Shown here: piece by piece, positions 1 to 15,124 of the stretch
How the letters are laid out: each line of letters opens with the position of its first letter
How positions within the stretch are numbered: position 1 is the first letter of the stretch
Source of the DNA: Tolypeutes matacus
Lineage: Eukaryota > Chordata > Mammalia > Cingulata > Chlamyphoridae
Reading direction: 5' to 3'
NCBI GenBank assembly: GCA_026826555.1
Contig: JAKSZT010054570.1
Coordinates: 2,548,959-2,612,958, forward strand
Length of the DNA stretch: 64,000 nt
Translations under genes and position numbers: made by a program
The notes under the pieces: model-generated
Databases searched by the model: none
What the model was told of the DNA's origin: nothing
Seen by the model: the letters and a program-made list of their open reading frames with translations, nothing else

Positions 1-1939
<1,939 letters not shown>

Positions 1940-1973
<34 letters not shown>
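1940..1973 (+). repeat. Poly-A tract (34 A)
   Basis: Uninterrupted run of 34 A just inside intron 7. No SINE body or target duplication was recognised next to it, so its source is unclear. Its length makes it likely to vary between individuals or assemblies. Confidence 0.9.
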
Positions 1974-1976
<3 letters not shown>

Positions 1977-2689
1977 ATTCACCAATACTGCTAACAATAA
2001 GAAAAGATAATGGTAAATGATAACCGTTATCCGAGAGTATTGAGGCTGTCTTCATTTTTGCAGAGTTGAGGCCTCCTGCCTCCATTGCCCAATCCCCACG
2101 GGGAGAAGCACCAACCCCTAAAGGAGATTTGATTTTAAGCCCCCAGGCTGCCCTTCGCACACACAGCTGCCCATAGCAGGACAGTGTTCTTGATATTCAG
2201 CCACCTTGGGAGTTTTCAAAGCAGCTTCTCTGTGCTTTCTGCAAGCACCACCCTCGGTCTCTCCTTTTTCTTCGATTAACTATTCAGTGGTCTCTCTCCG
2301 ATGTCTTTTTGGGAAGCAGCAGCCGAAACAGCCTTGGTCACTTTAAGATCACAGCATGGCAACGAGACCCACGAGACGGTGATCCAGCTGCCTGGCAGTT
2401 AAATCTGCCACTGGTTTCATCACCCTTGCCACTGAGGTACCGAGAATACGAGCTAATAAAAACCCAGAGCTGGGCAAAGTGTGTCAGGCTGGAGATGAGA
2501 GAAAGTACAGCCTCTTCCGGCCCCCTTCCTTAATCTTTCAAGGACCCATATATTTAATTCACCAAATGGCTCGGCTGCCATTTGTATTTAATCTGAATTT
2601 GTAGCATCCTCTTTTCTAAGAGAAAAATTAACAAACACGTTAAACGACAGTATTCAAGCTTGAGACTTTTTAAAAAGAATCATTTAAGT

Positions 2690-2835
2690 AATGAGAGAGA
2701 TCAGGGAGCCTTAGGCTCAGGTTTCATCTGAGGAAACTGAAGATTCTGGGAGTTTAACTAACTTTCCCCTAATTATAGTAAGAAGTTGGTAGAGCTGGGA
2801 GTCAGGAGGTTCTGTCTGATCGAACTCGTGCCACC
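2690..2835 (-). repeat. MIR SINE fragment (degenerate)
   Basis: Carries the remains of the MIR core in reverse orientation: a GAGGAAACTGA stretch, then a segment matching the AGAGCTGGGA...CAGG region. Both ends are diffuse and no target duplication is visible, as expected for an old insertion. Confidence 0.5.
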
Positions 2836-3837
2836 AGACCAGTCGCTTGGCTTAATGCTTTGCTGTAGCTATCTTAGAATTTGTACTAAATTTTCAACTT
2901 TTCATTTTGCACTGCACCCCACACATCAGGTAGTCGTCCTGCCTCTCACTCAGAAAGCTTCTGTTTGGTTTGGCCATAGTCAGACAGATGGTCAGGAACC
3001 GAGCCATGAAAGAGTTAATGGGGGGAAGGGAACAGCCGGAGTGTGGCACACACAAGGCCCGGTGACAGCTACCCTGGAAAAAAAAAAAAAGCCTGTTTTT
3101 TTCCCCCCCCCCACTACATCGTGGTTGTCAAACAAGCTTGCTGTGACTGGGAAACGCTTTATTGCAATATGTAAGTTAAGACTATGACCAGCCTCTCTTT
3201 AAAAAGTTAAACCCCTCCTCCCCATCACGCAGATTCTTCCGCGGGCTGCGTGATGTGAAGGCAAATAGAAATAAAACAAGCCTTCTTGGGGATCGAACAG
3301 GAGCATCATGCCCGTGGATTTCATTTTACTCAGGATTCCAAATGGAAGTGTAAATAATTTCAGTCTGAAAAAGAGTGAAATTCAAAAGACTTCCTAAGAT
3401 GCCTCAGTGACCAAAGCTTACTTTTTCACTTCCAGAAGCATCGAATGCAGGGAAAAGAAGGTGGATTCTAGTCTCACCCCTACCACCACTTCCAAAGAAA
3501 TTTTAAATTTGAGGGGACTCTTGTAAACGTGGAGAGGCTTCTAATAGAATGTGTTGCCATTTTATTTATCCTAAAATTTAGAAATATATTTACAAAGCAA
3601 ATGTATGCTAAGATTGCCTCTACTTCTTTGTTTACTAAGGGAGGTTTTGATGTGCCAGAGTTTTTGACTGGGTTAGAGTCAAACCCAGATCTCAAAATGA
3701 TAAGGGATTCTCATTCTGCATGAAAATATTTGACTTTTGCAAAGATAAGGGAAACTATTTTGTTTAAATTTGTGGATTCTATGTCTTATTTCTGGGACAG
3801 AGCTAAAGTCAATTGGCAAATTTTTGGCATCTTTTTT

Positions 3838-4810
3838 ATTGAGATAAAATTCGCATAACATAAAATTCACCATTTTAACCATTTTAAAGGGTACACTTTG
3901 GTAGGTTTAGCATATTCACAATGTTGTGTAGCCATCACCACTAATCCCAAAACATTTCTACCACCCCCAAAAGAAATCCATGCCTCTCAATTCCTCCCGC
4001 CTCCTCTCATCACCTGGCAACCACTAATCTACTTTCTGTTTCAATGAATTTGCCTACTCTGGATATTTCATATAGATGGAATCATACAATATGTGACCTT
4101 CTGTTTCAAGGTTCTTCCACTTAGCATGGTATTTTCAAAGTTCATCCATGTTGTAACATGTATCAGTTTTCACTCTTTTTATGGCTAAATAATATTCCAT
4201 CATATGCATATATCACATTTTGTTTATCCATTCATCAGTTCCTGGACATTTGGGTTGTTTCCACTTTGGGGCTATTATAAAGAATGTGGCTGTGAACATT
4301 CACTTAGAAGTTTTCATGTGAACGCAGGTTTTCAATTGTCTTGGAGAGATATGTGGGAGTAAAATTTCTGGGTCATATGGTAACTCTATCTTTAACTTTT
4401 TGAGGAACTGCCAAACTGTTTTCCATAGTGGCTGCACCATTTTGCATTCCCACCAGCAATGTATGAGGGTTCCAATTTCTCCACATCCTGGCCATTTTTT
4501 TTTTTTTTTTTTTAATTTTTATCATAGCCATCTTAGCGGATATGAAGTGGCATCTCCTTGTGGTTTTGATTTGCATTTCCCCAATGACTAATGATGTTGA
4601 GCATCTTTTCATGTGCGTATGCCCATTTGTATATCTTCTTTGGAGAAATGTCTATTCAAATCCTTTGCCCATTTTTAAATCGAGTTATTTGTCTTTTTAT
4701 TGTTGAGTTGTTATGTATTCAGGATACCAGATCCTTATCAGATATATAATTTACAAATACAGTCTTCCATTCTGGGAGTTGTCTTTCACTTTCTTGGTAG
4801 TGTTCTTTCA
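3838..4810 (-). mobile_element. L1 (L1M-type) 3' end fragment, antisense
   Basis: On the + strand this reads as the reverse complement of an old L1 3' region. It starts with the 3' UTR (TAAAATTCACCATTTTAACC), passes the ATATTCCAT and GTTTATCCATTCATC motifs, then GGGTCATATGG and CATTCCCACCAGCAATGT, which correspond to the end of ORF2. A T run at 4496-4514 interrupts it. No intact reading frame is left. Confidence 0.85.
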
Positions 4811-5949
4811 AGTATAAAAGAATTGGAAATTTTTATACTCTTCTTAGAGTCTATTAAGAACATATCCTTCAACTAAAGGTCTGTTCAATAGAGACGCAGA
4901 AGACTCTTATGGAGAAAGGCTTGACTATGTGCTCTAATGGGCACATTAGAAACTTGGATTGTGTTTAAAAATGTTAAGCAAAATCAGAGATAGTTGGCAA
5001 TGGTGGTAGCGGGGAGGGAGATCTAGAGGTAGGGTAACTTTTAGAATTCCTGGAGTATATATCTCATTCAGAATGAAAAAGGGATTCATAACAGTTTGGC
5101 TCTCAATGTATGCAAAATGAGGTAGAAACTTGAGGCAATTGCCCGGATAATTTAAGCAACTTTTCCAAATACCCACACACAGTTTGTTTTTAGTTGTCTG
5201 AATATTTCAGGTAAAAACATTCAAAACTTTCATTTGGCTAAAACCATATAGACAATTACTTCAATTTTTCACTTTTGTTATATGATCAAACACAGGTTTA
5301 ATCTGACAAATTATTTTTTGAGGCTTGATCTGACCAGAATAGAAATAGAAAACATTTCTAATAAAATCATGAGTCCAACCAAATTCTCATCCCTCCTCCT
5401 TCCACTATCCCCCAAATACTTGTGGAACCTGGATTCTTTTTTCAGAAATGATTGTATGAGAACAAAATCATTATATCAAATTCATCTTTCAGCCTGAATC
5501 AAACCTCCCTTTCATTCAGTTCAAGACCTAAATATCATAGGACATAGAAAATATTTATCTAAACACATGGGTTTTGACCCTCTTTTGAGAATCTGGTAAA
5601 ATCTATAGCCTCTGTCATGACAAAAAATTACATTTAATCAGTATTTTGTTTAAAATTTCAAGGGTTCCCAGACCTTTTGAAACATCTCTTAGGGTTCCAT
5701 GGATCCCAAATTGGGAAGCTCTGATCTAAAGAAATCGAGTGCATCTACCAGCACCTAACACTAACTAGACATCCTCAATGTAATTTAACCCTTACTCTAG
5801 GGATCTGAACTCGTAGGACTCTTCCCGGTGATCCTTCCACTCCTTTGGCTTCAAAACCCTCTTTTCCAGGATGGCTCCTGGATGCATATCCTCAGCCTTC
5901 GCCTGTCTCTGGAGCACAGGCGTATAGCTGTACCTCCCTACTAGGCATC
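4811..5949 (+). other. EBF2: Intron 7, unassigned stretch
   Basis: AT-rich sequence with no exon. A short piece at about 5660-5745 (TTAGGGTTCCATGGATCCC) resembles the ends of old hAT-type elements, but both ends cannot be defined. Otherwise nothing is recognised. Confidence 0.4.
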
Positions 5950-6685
5950 TTCAGTTGGATGACAAATGAGCACATGGTCAAAACAGAACTCAATATTTAC
6001 TCCCCTTCTTGACACCCTTTATTGTTAAAGTGTCACTTTCCCCTCCTAAGTATCTGTTAAATCCATCTCTCTCCTCCCAAATTCCTTTCTTGTCTAATCC
6101 ATCCTTAGCATCTCTGCCAGAGTTATCTTTTAAAACACAAATCTAATCATGTCACTCCCCTGCTTAAAACATGTCATGAGTATCCACTGTCCACAGAGAA
6201 ATGAGACTTTTTAACATGGCTGGGAAGACCTACTTGATAGCCTTATATGGGGCACCTTTTCTGACATGCCCATCTCCTGATGCTGTCTGATGCCTGCTGC
6301 TCACCAGGGACATCTCGGTTTTCTATTACTTTTTGAAACCTTTCCACGTACCTGTCCCTCTGCCTATGAACCCTTTGCCCATCTCCAACCTGTGATTCCT
6401 ACTCATGTGCCAAGACTAAACCTGAATGTCACCGCCTTTGTGAGTCATTTCCTGACTCTTCTAGGGAGAGCAATTGGTTCCCTTTCCTGTGCCAACATCA
6501 CATTCCCCACGAGCCGTTACTATGCCACTTATTGCATTGCATTGCAGTTATCGCTTGTCTCTCCACCATACTGTGAGCTGCTTGAGGGCAATTGGTATGC
6601 TTTATTTATTTTTGTATTTCTCCCTAATGCCTAGCACAATGTCAGGGACTACAAAGGACTCAATACGTTGTTAATAAATGAAATT
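5950..6685 (+). mobile_element. L2 LINE 3' part
   Basis: Contains the typical L2 run: CACTCCCCTGCTTAAAAC, then ...TGCCTAGCACAATG and a final AATAAATGAA. The remains of the reverse-transcriptase C-terminus and the short L2 tail are on the + strand. A purine-rich stretch follows from about 6690. No intact frame. Confidence 0.8.
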
Positions 6686-7139
6686 TTAAGAGGAGAAAGA
6701 AAAAAGAAGAAAGGAAGAGAGAGAGGAAAAAAGGGAAGATTTCCAGGGCCCCCAAAAGTATCTAAATCTACAGAGTGTGCATACAGAAAATCACTTTTGC
6801 CCTTCCTGAAATGGAACGATTAGACAAAATACCCAGATTAACAACTTAATGAAAGAAAGGAAGTTTATGTCTAGTTTCAGTTGGCAGGTTTGTTAAGACT
6901 AAAATGAACCCCGTTCTTTATTTTTCTGCATTGTGGATGGAGAGCAGGCAGTTATAAAACCCACAAGAAAACCAAGCCAAGAAAATGAAGAGTCAGTCAC
7001 ACTATCATTTCCCACATTCAAATTCTAAAACCCAGTAACAGTTGACAGCAATCAGGGCTTCTTGCTGCCAGCTCACATGCATATAAATGCTGACCAGGTC
7101 TGCTCCAGGTCAGAATGAAAGCATGTGCCCAGTCATTCC

Positions 7140-7290
7140 CTTGCCCACTCACTCAACCAATATTATAGAGTGAATTCTGTATGCCAGGTGCTCTCCTAGG
7201 TGCTGGAGGCACATCAGTGACTAACTCAGGAAAAATCCCTGCCCTCATGTAGCTTACAGCCTAATGGGGCAATACAAAAAATAAAATAAG
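7140..7290 (-). mobile_element. L2 LINE fragment, antisense
   Basis: Reads as the complement of the L2 3' end: TATGCCAGGTGCTCTCCTAG, then CCCTGCCCTCATGTAGCTTA. Short and diverged. Confidence 0.6.
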
Positions 7291-7702
7291 TGGGTGAATT
7301 TCCATAGCTTAGGTCTGATTCTCTGTGGTCTTCAAGTGACTTGTCTAGAAGCAGAGGGGATGTGATCAGGTATGGATGATATGGGAGCTAAGTAATTATA
7401 ATAATTATAATTACAATAGCAAGTGTGGATGGATGCTAGTCAAAATATTTTTTCAAAGTTTTCTACACTATTGCCTATAATACAACTCTAATCCACAGAT
7501 AATTTTCTTGAGATTGGAAAATTTAGAAGTCTGGGTACCATTTTTTCTCCTGCCAGGAAAAGGACTCAATTTTAAAAAAGAAATGATCACTGTGAAGGGA
7601 TGGAGTGTTTTCCAGCATATAGGTAGCATCAGTTTGTACATTAGGTAGCTCTGGAATTGGTAGCAGGTGCCTCAACATATGTCTTGCCCCAATATCAGTT
7701 TT

Positions 7703-7776
7703 TAGAGGAGGTACTAGGGATTGAACCCAGAACCTTGTACATGGGCGCTCAACTGCTGAGCTATACCTGCTCCCCC
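7703..7776 (-). mobile_element. DAS-type tRNA-derived SINE, short form
   Basis: On the minus strand it reads a tRNA-like head (GTATAGCTCAGCAGTTGAGC) followed by a B box (GGTTCAATCC) and CTAGTACCTCC. Only the tRNA-related part with a short A-rich end is present. Flanking ATCAGTTTTTA / ATCATTTTTAA may be an eroded target duplication. This SINE family is typical of armadillos. Confidence 0.8.
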
Positions 7777-9889
7777 TAAATCATTTTTAATCTCTTTCAT
7801 TCAAACTTGTAGCTTTCTTGTAATTAGGATAAAGATTCATAATGCCATTTGCTGAATTTTTCTATCTCCTGGGTGTCTCAAATTCACCCCCTAAATTACT
7901 CTCAGTTTAGATTAAGTAAATTCCGGGTCCACCACGATAATCATTTTTAATTTGTGCAATTATGCTAGGGAGAGAACCATATACATGTCGTGCTATCTTT
8001 TGATTCAGGAGATAAGATGCCGGCATGGAAGGGTACAAATATTTCTAGTGAAAGAAAAGTTGTCAGTGCTGAGTTGATTCCAGTTTGTTTTTAGGGATCT
8101 GCACACATACCCAGGATGGGCCTATCAGAAGAGCATCTTGAGGGAAATTTGAAGGGAAGAGGGAATGGGTTGGCACTCTGTTTGGGCACCCCTGGCAGGT
8201 CTGTAAGACCTCTGAGAAGGCAAGAAGAAATGCACAGTGGTGGAGAAGAAGTGAACCAAGGATACAAAGATCCGTTTGATCAGAATGAAGGAAGGACGCG
8301 AGACTGTGTGAGGGTAGTTTGACAACGCAGGCCTGTTGCAGTAACATGCTGGATGCAACAAGAGCGATGGGAAAAGAAATGCATATGACAAAGACACCTA
8401 GTGCACACAGCTGGGCGTTCGCCATTAGTCTGTTTTACTAAACGATGTAAGAGCAAAGGGCAGGGCTACTCACATTTTGGAAGAGGGCCAAGATCCAACC
8501 AACCCCTTATGATTTTTTAAACCCCAGCTCTTATATAAAACTTTTTAATGGCACCACCATCTATTTTCCTTAAATAAAAAATGTTGAATGTTTCTCTCAT
8601 GCCAGTTTAAGAGGGAAACGAGAGTTTAAATTAACTCCAAATGGTAAAAATTTAATACAGCTCCAGCTGCCTGCAGGTTTCTTCAGTTCAAATCTTTCAG
8701 TTCAAGAGGTACTCCAGCTGCTTTGTGATCTCATCCACCATTTGAAATTTGCTGTGCTACTGAGCAGCAGTTTTAAAGCACATAATGAAAATCATTTGAC
8801 TTATGGCCTCTCTGATCAACAGGTGAGTCCATTATCTGGTGGTAAAACAAACCAGATATTTCAAGTTCAGAAATAATAATTATCTCTTTGCAGTCAGAAA
8901 AAAAATCTCAGATTTTTCACTCAGTCTAATGCTTTCAGCTTGGGGATGGTTTTCTGTGGGTGATTTCAAGCTATTCTCTGGTTAGCCTCTGCTGTATCTG
9001 ACTTTTGGTATCTCAGATTTTTTGGTCTCTATAGATTTTTTCGTGTCTCAGCTGAGGACAAAAAAAACAGGGTGATAAGAATTTTGGCCAACTCATATAG
9101 GAAATGTGCTCTTTGTGCAAAGAAATGAGTTCTTCATGGGAGGAAAAGAGAGAAGTTAAAAACAGGTGGTTACCTAAATAATGTGCAGAAAGAATATGCC
9201 AGACTTCAGTTAGGTGGAAACGAGGGCTAAATGCTTAAATACTTTAGGGGACTCAAATTTGGGTGCTAAAACCTACCTCTGAACACATTCCAGAGCAATC
9301 AGATATAGAACTTCCTGGAAAGCAAAGCTTTCTTAGTTCTGTAATAAGACTGAGTAGATTCCTTAGCTGCATATGGAGCCTGCCATGCTCTTGACTTTTG
9401 ATACATGGTGGGAGATTCACGATGTCCATAGAGACAGAGTTGGGTGGAAGAGAATGGCTGAATCAAACCAAGAACTGTATCAAATATGCTATGGCTCCCC
9501 TGTGGCTCTCAGAACTCTTCTTGTAAAATACGACCCCTTGACCATAACCATTCCCACTGGGTATAAGTTTTAAATGGGAAAAGCAACAGATTCAATGGAA
9601 TAAAATGAGGTAAGGTAGAAGTAGCAAGTGTCTGTGATCTTTGAGAGGAAGGGAAATTCAATGTCATAAAGCAAATGAACAACCCTCTGTCTCCCTGCTT
9701 TAAAACATTGCCACCGGATTTCTGTACATATTCGACTGCTTAGCAAGCTCTCAAAAGTGTCCACCTGAAGCTAAATTTGTGAAAATAAGCCAGCAGAGAT
9801 GCTCTTTGGTATACTATGCCACTCCTTCCAACTAGAATTTTTTAAAAGTATCAGAATAATCATTTCATAATCTCTAGTTGTATGACTAA
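7777..9889 (+). other. EBF2: Intron 7, unassigned stretch
   Basis: No exon and no clear repeat. Several overlapping short open frames on both strands (8063-8425) share no motif with known proteins and overlap each other, which suggests chance. Confidence 0.4.
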
Positions 9890-10195
9890 ATTTTTTCAGT
9901 TCTTCAAGGTTTGTCTCAAATCTCACTTCCTTGATGAAAACATCTTTTGCTGCTTTCAGTACAGACCAATTCTTACCTTTGTACTCTTAGAATATAGGAT
10001 GGCCACACAATTTGCTCCTTAATTATATATTACTGTATAGTAATATTTTCTGATTATGCCTCATGCCTGTTATGCTTTTCCAAATACATGGTAAGCTCCT
10101 TCAAGATTTATAGATTTTTTTCTGTCACTGTCCACTGTATGTGGACCAGTGCCTGGGATTCTCAGTAAATACCTGTTGACTGATTGCAACATAGC
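9890..10195 (+). mobile_element. L2 LINE 3' end
   Basis: Carries the L2 pattern on the + strand: CTCACTTCCTTGATGAAAAC early, TAAGCTCCTTCAAG in the middle and AGTAAATACCTGTTGACTGA at the end. Degenerate, no frame. Confidence 0.75.
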
Positions 10196-10473
10196 ATTGT
10201 CTGTTATAGAAGAAAGACTCTTCTCAGGGAATTATGTCATGAATGCCAAGTTCACCCTTCCTGGGTGTGAACAATCCAAGAATGTCCCACATTTGTCTCA
10301 GTTCCACTCAACTTTGTATTCTCCTGTTTGGTACTTGATACTTGGGTGAACAGAAAATCTAGCCTTAGAAAATATGAAACAATGGCTATTGCTAAGAATT
10401 CTGGGAATTCCTTAAAAAAAAAGAAGAGGACAAAATTCATGCTTGTGGGGTAGGCGTTTAAAGGTAACTTTGT

Positions 10474-11165
10474 TTGCGAATATTCTCACTGTCCTGATTC
10501 TGTGATAATCAGGGTGGGCTAAACATTCGCTATATTAGAAACCATGCATGTGTCCCCAGACCTCGTTTTCCTCCCTAGGTCTGGTTTTTAGAATGCTGGT
10601 GATAAACTAAGCCTGATTTATTATATGTCCATCCTGTATGGGAAAAGACTGTAACTCTAGGTATCTCTGGTCAACCTTAAGAGATATAGCAGGGGGCTAT
10701 ATCTGGTTGGCGTCCATCTCCCATATGGAGGGACCTGGGTTCAATCCCCGGGACCTCCTGGTAAAAATTTTAAAAATATATAGAAGGTGCGTGGGCCGCC
10801 AGGCCCTGTGCGCGGGCGCACCACCAGTTCCCGCGAGCCACACAGCAAGATGATGACATAATAGGAGAGTGACACAAGGGAGAGGCAAGATGAGACGCAC
10901 CGAAAAACCAGCAACTAAGGTTGCGCGGGCAGGATGCCTCTCTCCTACATCAGAGATTCCAACGATTGAATCCCAGTGAAGACAGGAGGAGAAGGATAAG
11001 AAGAGAGGGCAGAAAATGGACACAGAGTTGCCCAGCAAATGGACACAGAAACAGCAAAAACGGGGGGGGAGGGGGAAGGGGTGTAAAAATGGATAAAAGT
11101 AAATAAATAAATAAATCCTTAAGAAAAGTAAAAAAAAAAAAAAAAATTAAAAAAAAAAAAAAAAA
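10474..11165 (+). mobile_element. Composite DAS-type SINE, long form (692 bp)
   Basis: Flanked by a perfect 15-bp duplication TAAAGGTAACTTTGT (10459-10473 and 11166-11180), so the whole interval entered as one unit. Parts in order: a ~215 bp 5' module with no tRNA likeness (10474-10690); a tRNA-derived head, slightly shortened in its A-box part, with B box GGTTCAATCC (about 10691-10762); a GC-rich body; a second tRNA-like stretch with GATTGAATCC (about 10918-10980); a further body; and a tail of AAATAAATAAATAAAT and A runs. A second copy with the same layout lies at about 50836-51494 on the other strand. Open frames here are incidental. Confidence 0.85.
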
Positions 11166-11180
11166 TAAAGGTAACTTTGT

Positions 11181-14100
11181 AAACTCTGGAGTCCAGTAAC
11201 CCAGAAGAATCTGGGCTTTAAATCTGGTTTGAAAATATGATGTGTGCTAAGAATAAAATGGTAGGAGGAAATGATTTGCAGTAGCCAATTTGTTGGTTGT
11301 TAGCCTGGGCTGAATTAATGCTGGCTTAGATAAAATGCTTTCATCAGATTCACCTCGCTGATTGTGAAAATTAGCTAAGATATAAAAACACCGACTTTGT
11401 ATTTCTTGTCATGGCGAGGGTTCCAAACTCAGTAGACCACCATAACCAGAAGTCTGTCTTGATTTTCCCTTTCCCTTTAATGGTCTTTATATCCCTTTCC
11501 TCCTTTCACAGGTGGAAAATAAAACCCCACATAACAATTATGCTTTGGGAAAGCTGAAATAACATATATAGCATCTGAATAGTTATAGAGGAAAAGCACA
11601 TCATGAATTTAATTCCATTTCCAGATGTAAAATGTCAGGAAGCATATTTTTTTCCATACTTGGCAAAATAACAGGAATTTGGGGGACCATTTTCATTTGC
11701 CTCAGCGTATGTATGTCCTTTAATAGGTTTCTGTGAGTCTTCAACGTTGAGTGTGTTCTAGATGCTATGCGTTGTAACTCTACTGAGATTAAACTACCAA
11801 AGGCCCCACATTCAGCTAGGAGGTGCATGACCTTCCTTGAAATGGAGAGGAAATGTGTCTGACTAATGGTAGAGTTTGGTGTGTTTTCAAAGCAAGAACT
11901 CTGATCCATATGGGGAGGTTTCTAACCAATGTAATTATTCTCCGGTGAATACAGACACTGGAATTGTCGTCTGCTTCAAAGAGCAGATCATTTAGTCATT
12001 CCACACATTTTTCATTTTGACTTCTCTTTTTCTTTTGCCCTCCTGTGTGAGACTTAGGGTCTTTGTAGGAACACCTGGGTATGAGCTGAGAAAGCTAGCT
12101 GGGAGTAGGGTTCAAGCTGGCCTTTCCCCTGGCTTATGTAAATGAACTAAGTCATGCAGTTGGAGCTTTGAATAGGATAGATACTAAAAAAGAGTCAGTA
12201 AAAACAAAAGGGTGATGGTCCAAAAAGCCAAGAACATTTCAGAGTGAAATAAGTCAGTTTGGTAAAAATCCCTATGCCACAGGCTACTGTTCTTATGCCA
12301 AAGAAACAGCTCCTCTTTCGAAACATAAGTTATACAGGCAGATTAACGTATGTGTCTACCTAACGAGTAACTCCCCCAGTGGCCTTTTATGGGCAGGAAA
12401 AAGCTCTTTACAACTCAGCTCCTGCTTTGTATAAATTATTAGAGTGAGAAACATGGGAGAACTTTTGGGTAATGAGAAGGAAAATATAATTTGAGAAAGC
12501 CAATCAGTTTTCTTGAGCGCTTTTAACAGATTGCTAGCATATTTGTAGATTTTGTTCTTCAAACTTTCTTGTATTTTTCAAGGGGAGATGCAAACTTTTT
12601 CTTCATGTTTCTATTTCTGTATGATCGGTGAAAACTGTCGTATAATTAAATGATTCAGAATTTAACCTACCATTGTCATCCTCCAGTTGGTCCGTGTTTA
12701 CTGGTCTGACCTTACCAGAAATTAGAGATCACATCGAAGTTAAATAAGGAATGACAAAATGTGAAAACCACCTTCTCTTTAAACATACAGGCAATTTCTT
12801 TAGATCCCTACTTCTCTTTCTTGGAAACTTGGCTTCAAGGTACCACATCATAAATAATATTTTCATGAAAGTAATTGGTTGTTGCTTTTGTGTTGAATGG
12901 AAATGCAGCATTTGAGGAGAGCTATCACCTATAGTGGCTTAGTTTTTGGATCTGCAGGCTTTCCTATTTGAGCTTTGAGTTGAAATACAGATACACTATG
13001 AGAAATAAATGCAAGCTGTCACCAGTGTCAGCAGCAGAAACTGGGGGTCCATCCCACACAAATTACGGACATCTGTATTCCTAATTGGCATTCTTTAGGA
13101 CTGTGCCAGCAGAATGGCAGAGCCAAGAGAGCCTGACAGCTTCGGAAAGAAGTAGGTATCAGGTTTAGGTGATAGGAGACATTTATGAGGCAACAGAGTC
13201 CTTTTGTATGGAATATCTACCTATGTTTGCCATAATGCTGATGATTTTAGGTTTCAGGTACCTCTAACTGGCACCTTTTATCAATACTGAGTTGGCTACT
13301 TTTAAAATAAATTGGTTTATGATCTTAGGAGAACAAGTGGTATTGATGGTTATATATTTCAATATTGGCAAAGATGCATACAAACAGTTAACAAGGTAAT
13401 GGTAAGAAATGTTGACCTTGATTTGTTTAGCTAAGATGTGAAGATTTTTGAAGGTCAAAGGTGTCCTTGTGTAGTGTTTTGGAGTCTAACTGTGTCTGAC
13501 CCTCTAACATTAAGCTGCTGTGGCCTGCAGTTTTGAAGAGTGAAGCAAACCAGGGGGAAAGAGAGAAGGGGGAGAGAACAGGAAATGGAGTGAGGTGTTT
13601 CAGGAAGTTGTCAGGAGTTGACTGATTGATTCCAGATGGAAAGGGTCAGCCTTTGTGACCCAGGAAATACTCACTAGGGGAAAGAAGTTGGCTTGTGGAA
13701 GGGGAAGGCCTGGGAGTGAGACGATGCTGGAATGCACATACCACTTCCTTTAGTCTTAAAACATTCAGAAATTTTAACTTCTCTGAATAGAATAATATCA
13801 GTGTTGTCATCATTCATCAGAAAACAGTGAAGGAAGTTAAATTCGAAGCTTTGAATGTACCAAATGTATCTTCACCTCCATAATGTAGCTCATTCTTCCA
13901 GAAGTGGAGTGAATGCATACAAGAGTGAACATGCAAGCCTGTGTCTCAATAAGTAAGAACAAAAACCCAATGCGTCTGATTTCGTGTAGTGGACTTTGTG
14001 AATTAAATCCTTTACATTTTGCAAATTCAGTTTCATTGGCAGTCTATTCTAGGTTCCTCATGGACTAAGATATTTGAAATTTTAAAAACTGGAACCTGCC

Positions 14101-15124
14101 TCATCTCTCTCTATATACACATATGCACATACATTTGGACGTAATTTAAAATCTTGTAATAAATTTTGCAGACACTGAAATAATTCAGGTTAATTCCCTT
14201 GCTGTCATGAGAGGCCAGTGCTAGCCAGCAAGAGATTAAAATTTATTTCCATTGTTAATAGAAAATAATGAAGTGCATCTGAACCATCAGGGTATGTCAT
14301 TCGGGAAATGTTCACTTTGGAACTAAGTCTCACTCCACCCAAATGGACAATGATGAAATCAACTGGCTCGTGAAAACCCCATAATCTGTGACTGGGATCC
14401 ATGAGGAGCTTTAATATACAGTATGACGGGAACCTTGTGGGACGAATTAAAGTGGTCTCAAAGAGAATACTCTTTACATGCATGTAATCCTCAGACAGGG
14501 CAAGGGTCCCCCTCAGTGTGCCTAGTACAGCTCATTGACAATTAAAGCCTGAAGCCCCCTCTTGTTTTCTTCTCCAGAGATGACAGCCACGTCTTTGAAA
14601 ATCCAGTCACACACACAATTTGTAACTGCGGTCTGCTCTTTTCTCTCCCCCTTCTCCTATTATTTTCCTATACAAAAGCTGGTACAGAGGTGATCGCTTT
14701 CAACTTTCACACTCGTCTTAACCCTGTGGCCATGAGGCACAGCCTCTCCCTTTGACTATGACTCAATCTTGGGCTTTGCTCAGATCCCTCTGATAAGAAC
14801 TTGTGCCTCGTAGCACTTGCAGAGTGATGGATGTCTTCGTCTCGTGGTTGCTACCAAATGATAGGAACTTTCTGGAAGGACTTTTCCCGGACACTAACGT
14901 GTTAACATGTGCACAATTGAAAACAGACCCAGAGCTAGACAGGCTGCATCTCTGAATCGTGAGCAATTGTATTGATAATAATTTTCTGAATGGCAGCTTA
15001 GGATCCTTTAAGTTCATGCTATGTCATAGGGAGGCAGAGACAGAGAACCACCCTCCTTCTATCTATAATGTGTCCACAGTGCAGGACTGAAGCATGGAAG
15101 AGACACGGAGCAGACTGGGAACAC
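11181..15124 (+). other. EBF2: Intron 7, middle part: mostly unique sequence
   Basis: Nearly 4 kb with no recognisable transposon and no exon. Short open frames on both strands lack recognisable motifs. Such a repeat-poor block within a developmental regulator intron is a natural place for enhancers, but nothing in it can be named. Confidence 0.4.

Noticed and set aside
7703..7776. tRNA gene candidates at each SINE head (also 15547, 15669, 39353, 40500, 46339)
   Set aside because: The heads have A and B boxes, but they are followed by SINE bodies or A tails and several are flanked by target duplications; they are retroposons, not tRNA genes.
10638..11106. Several open frames in a GC-rich block resembling a gene
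   Set aside because: They lie inside the composite SINE bounded by a 15-bp duplication; the same frames recur in the copy at 50.8-51.4 kb for the same reason.
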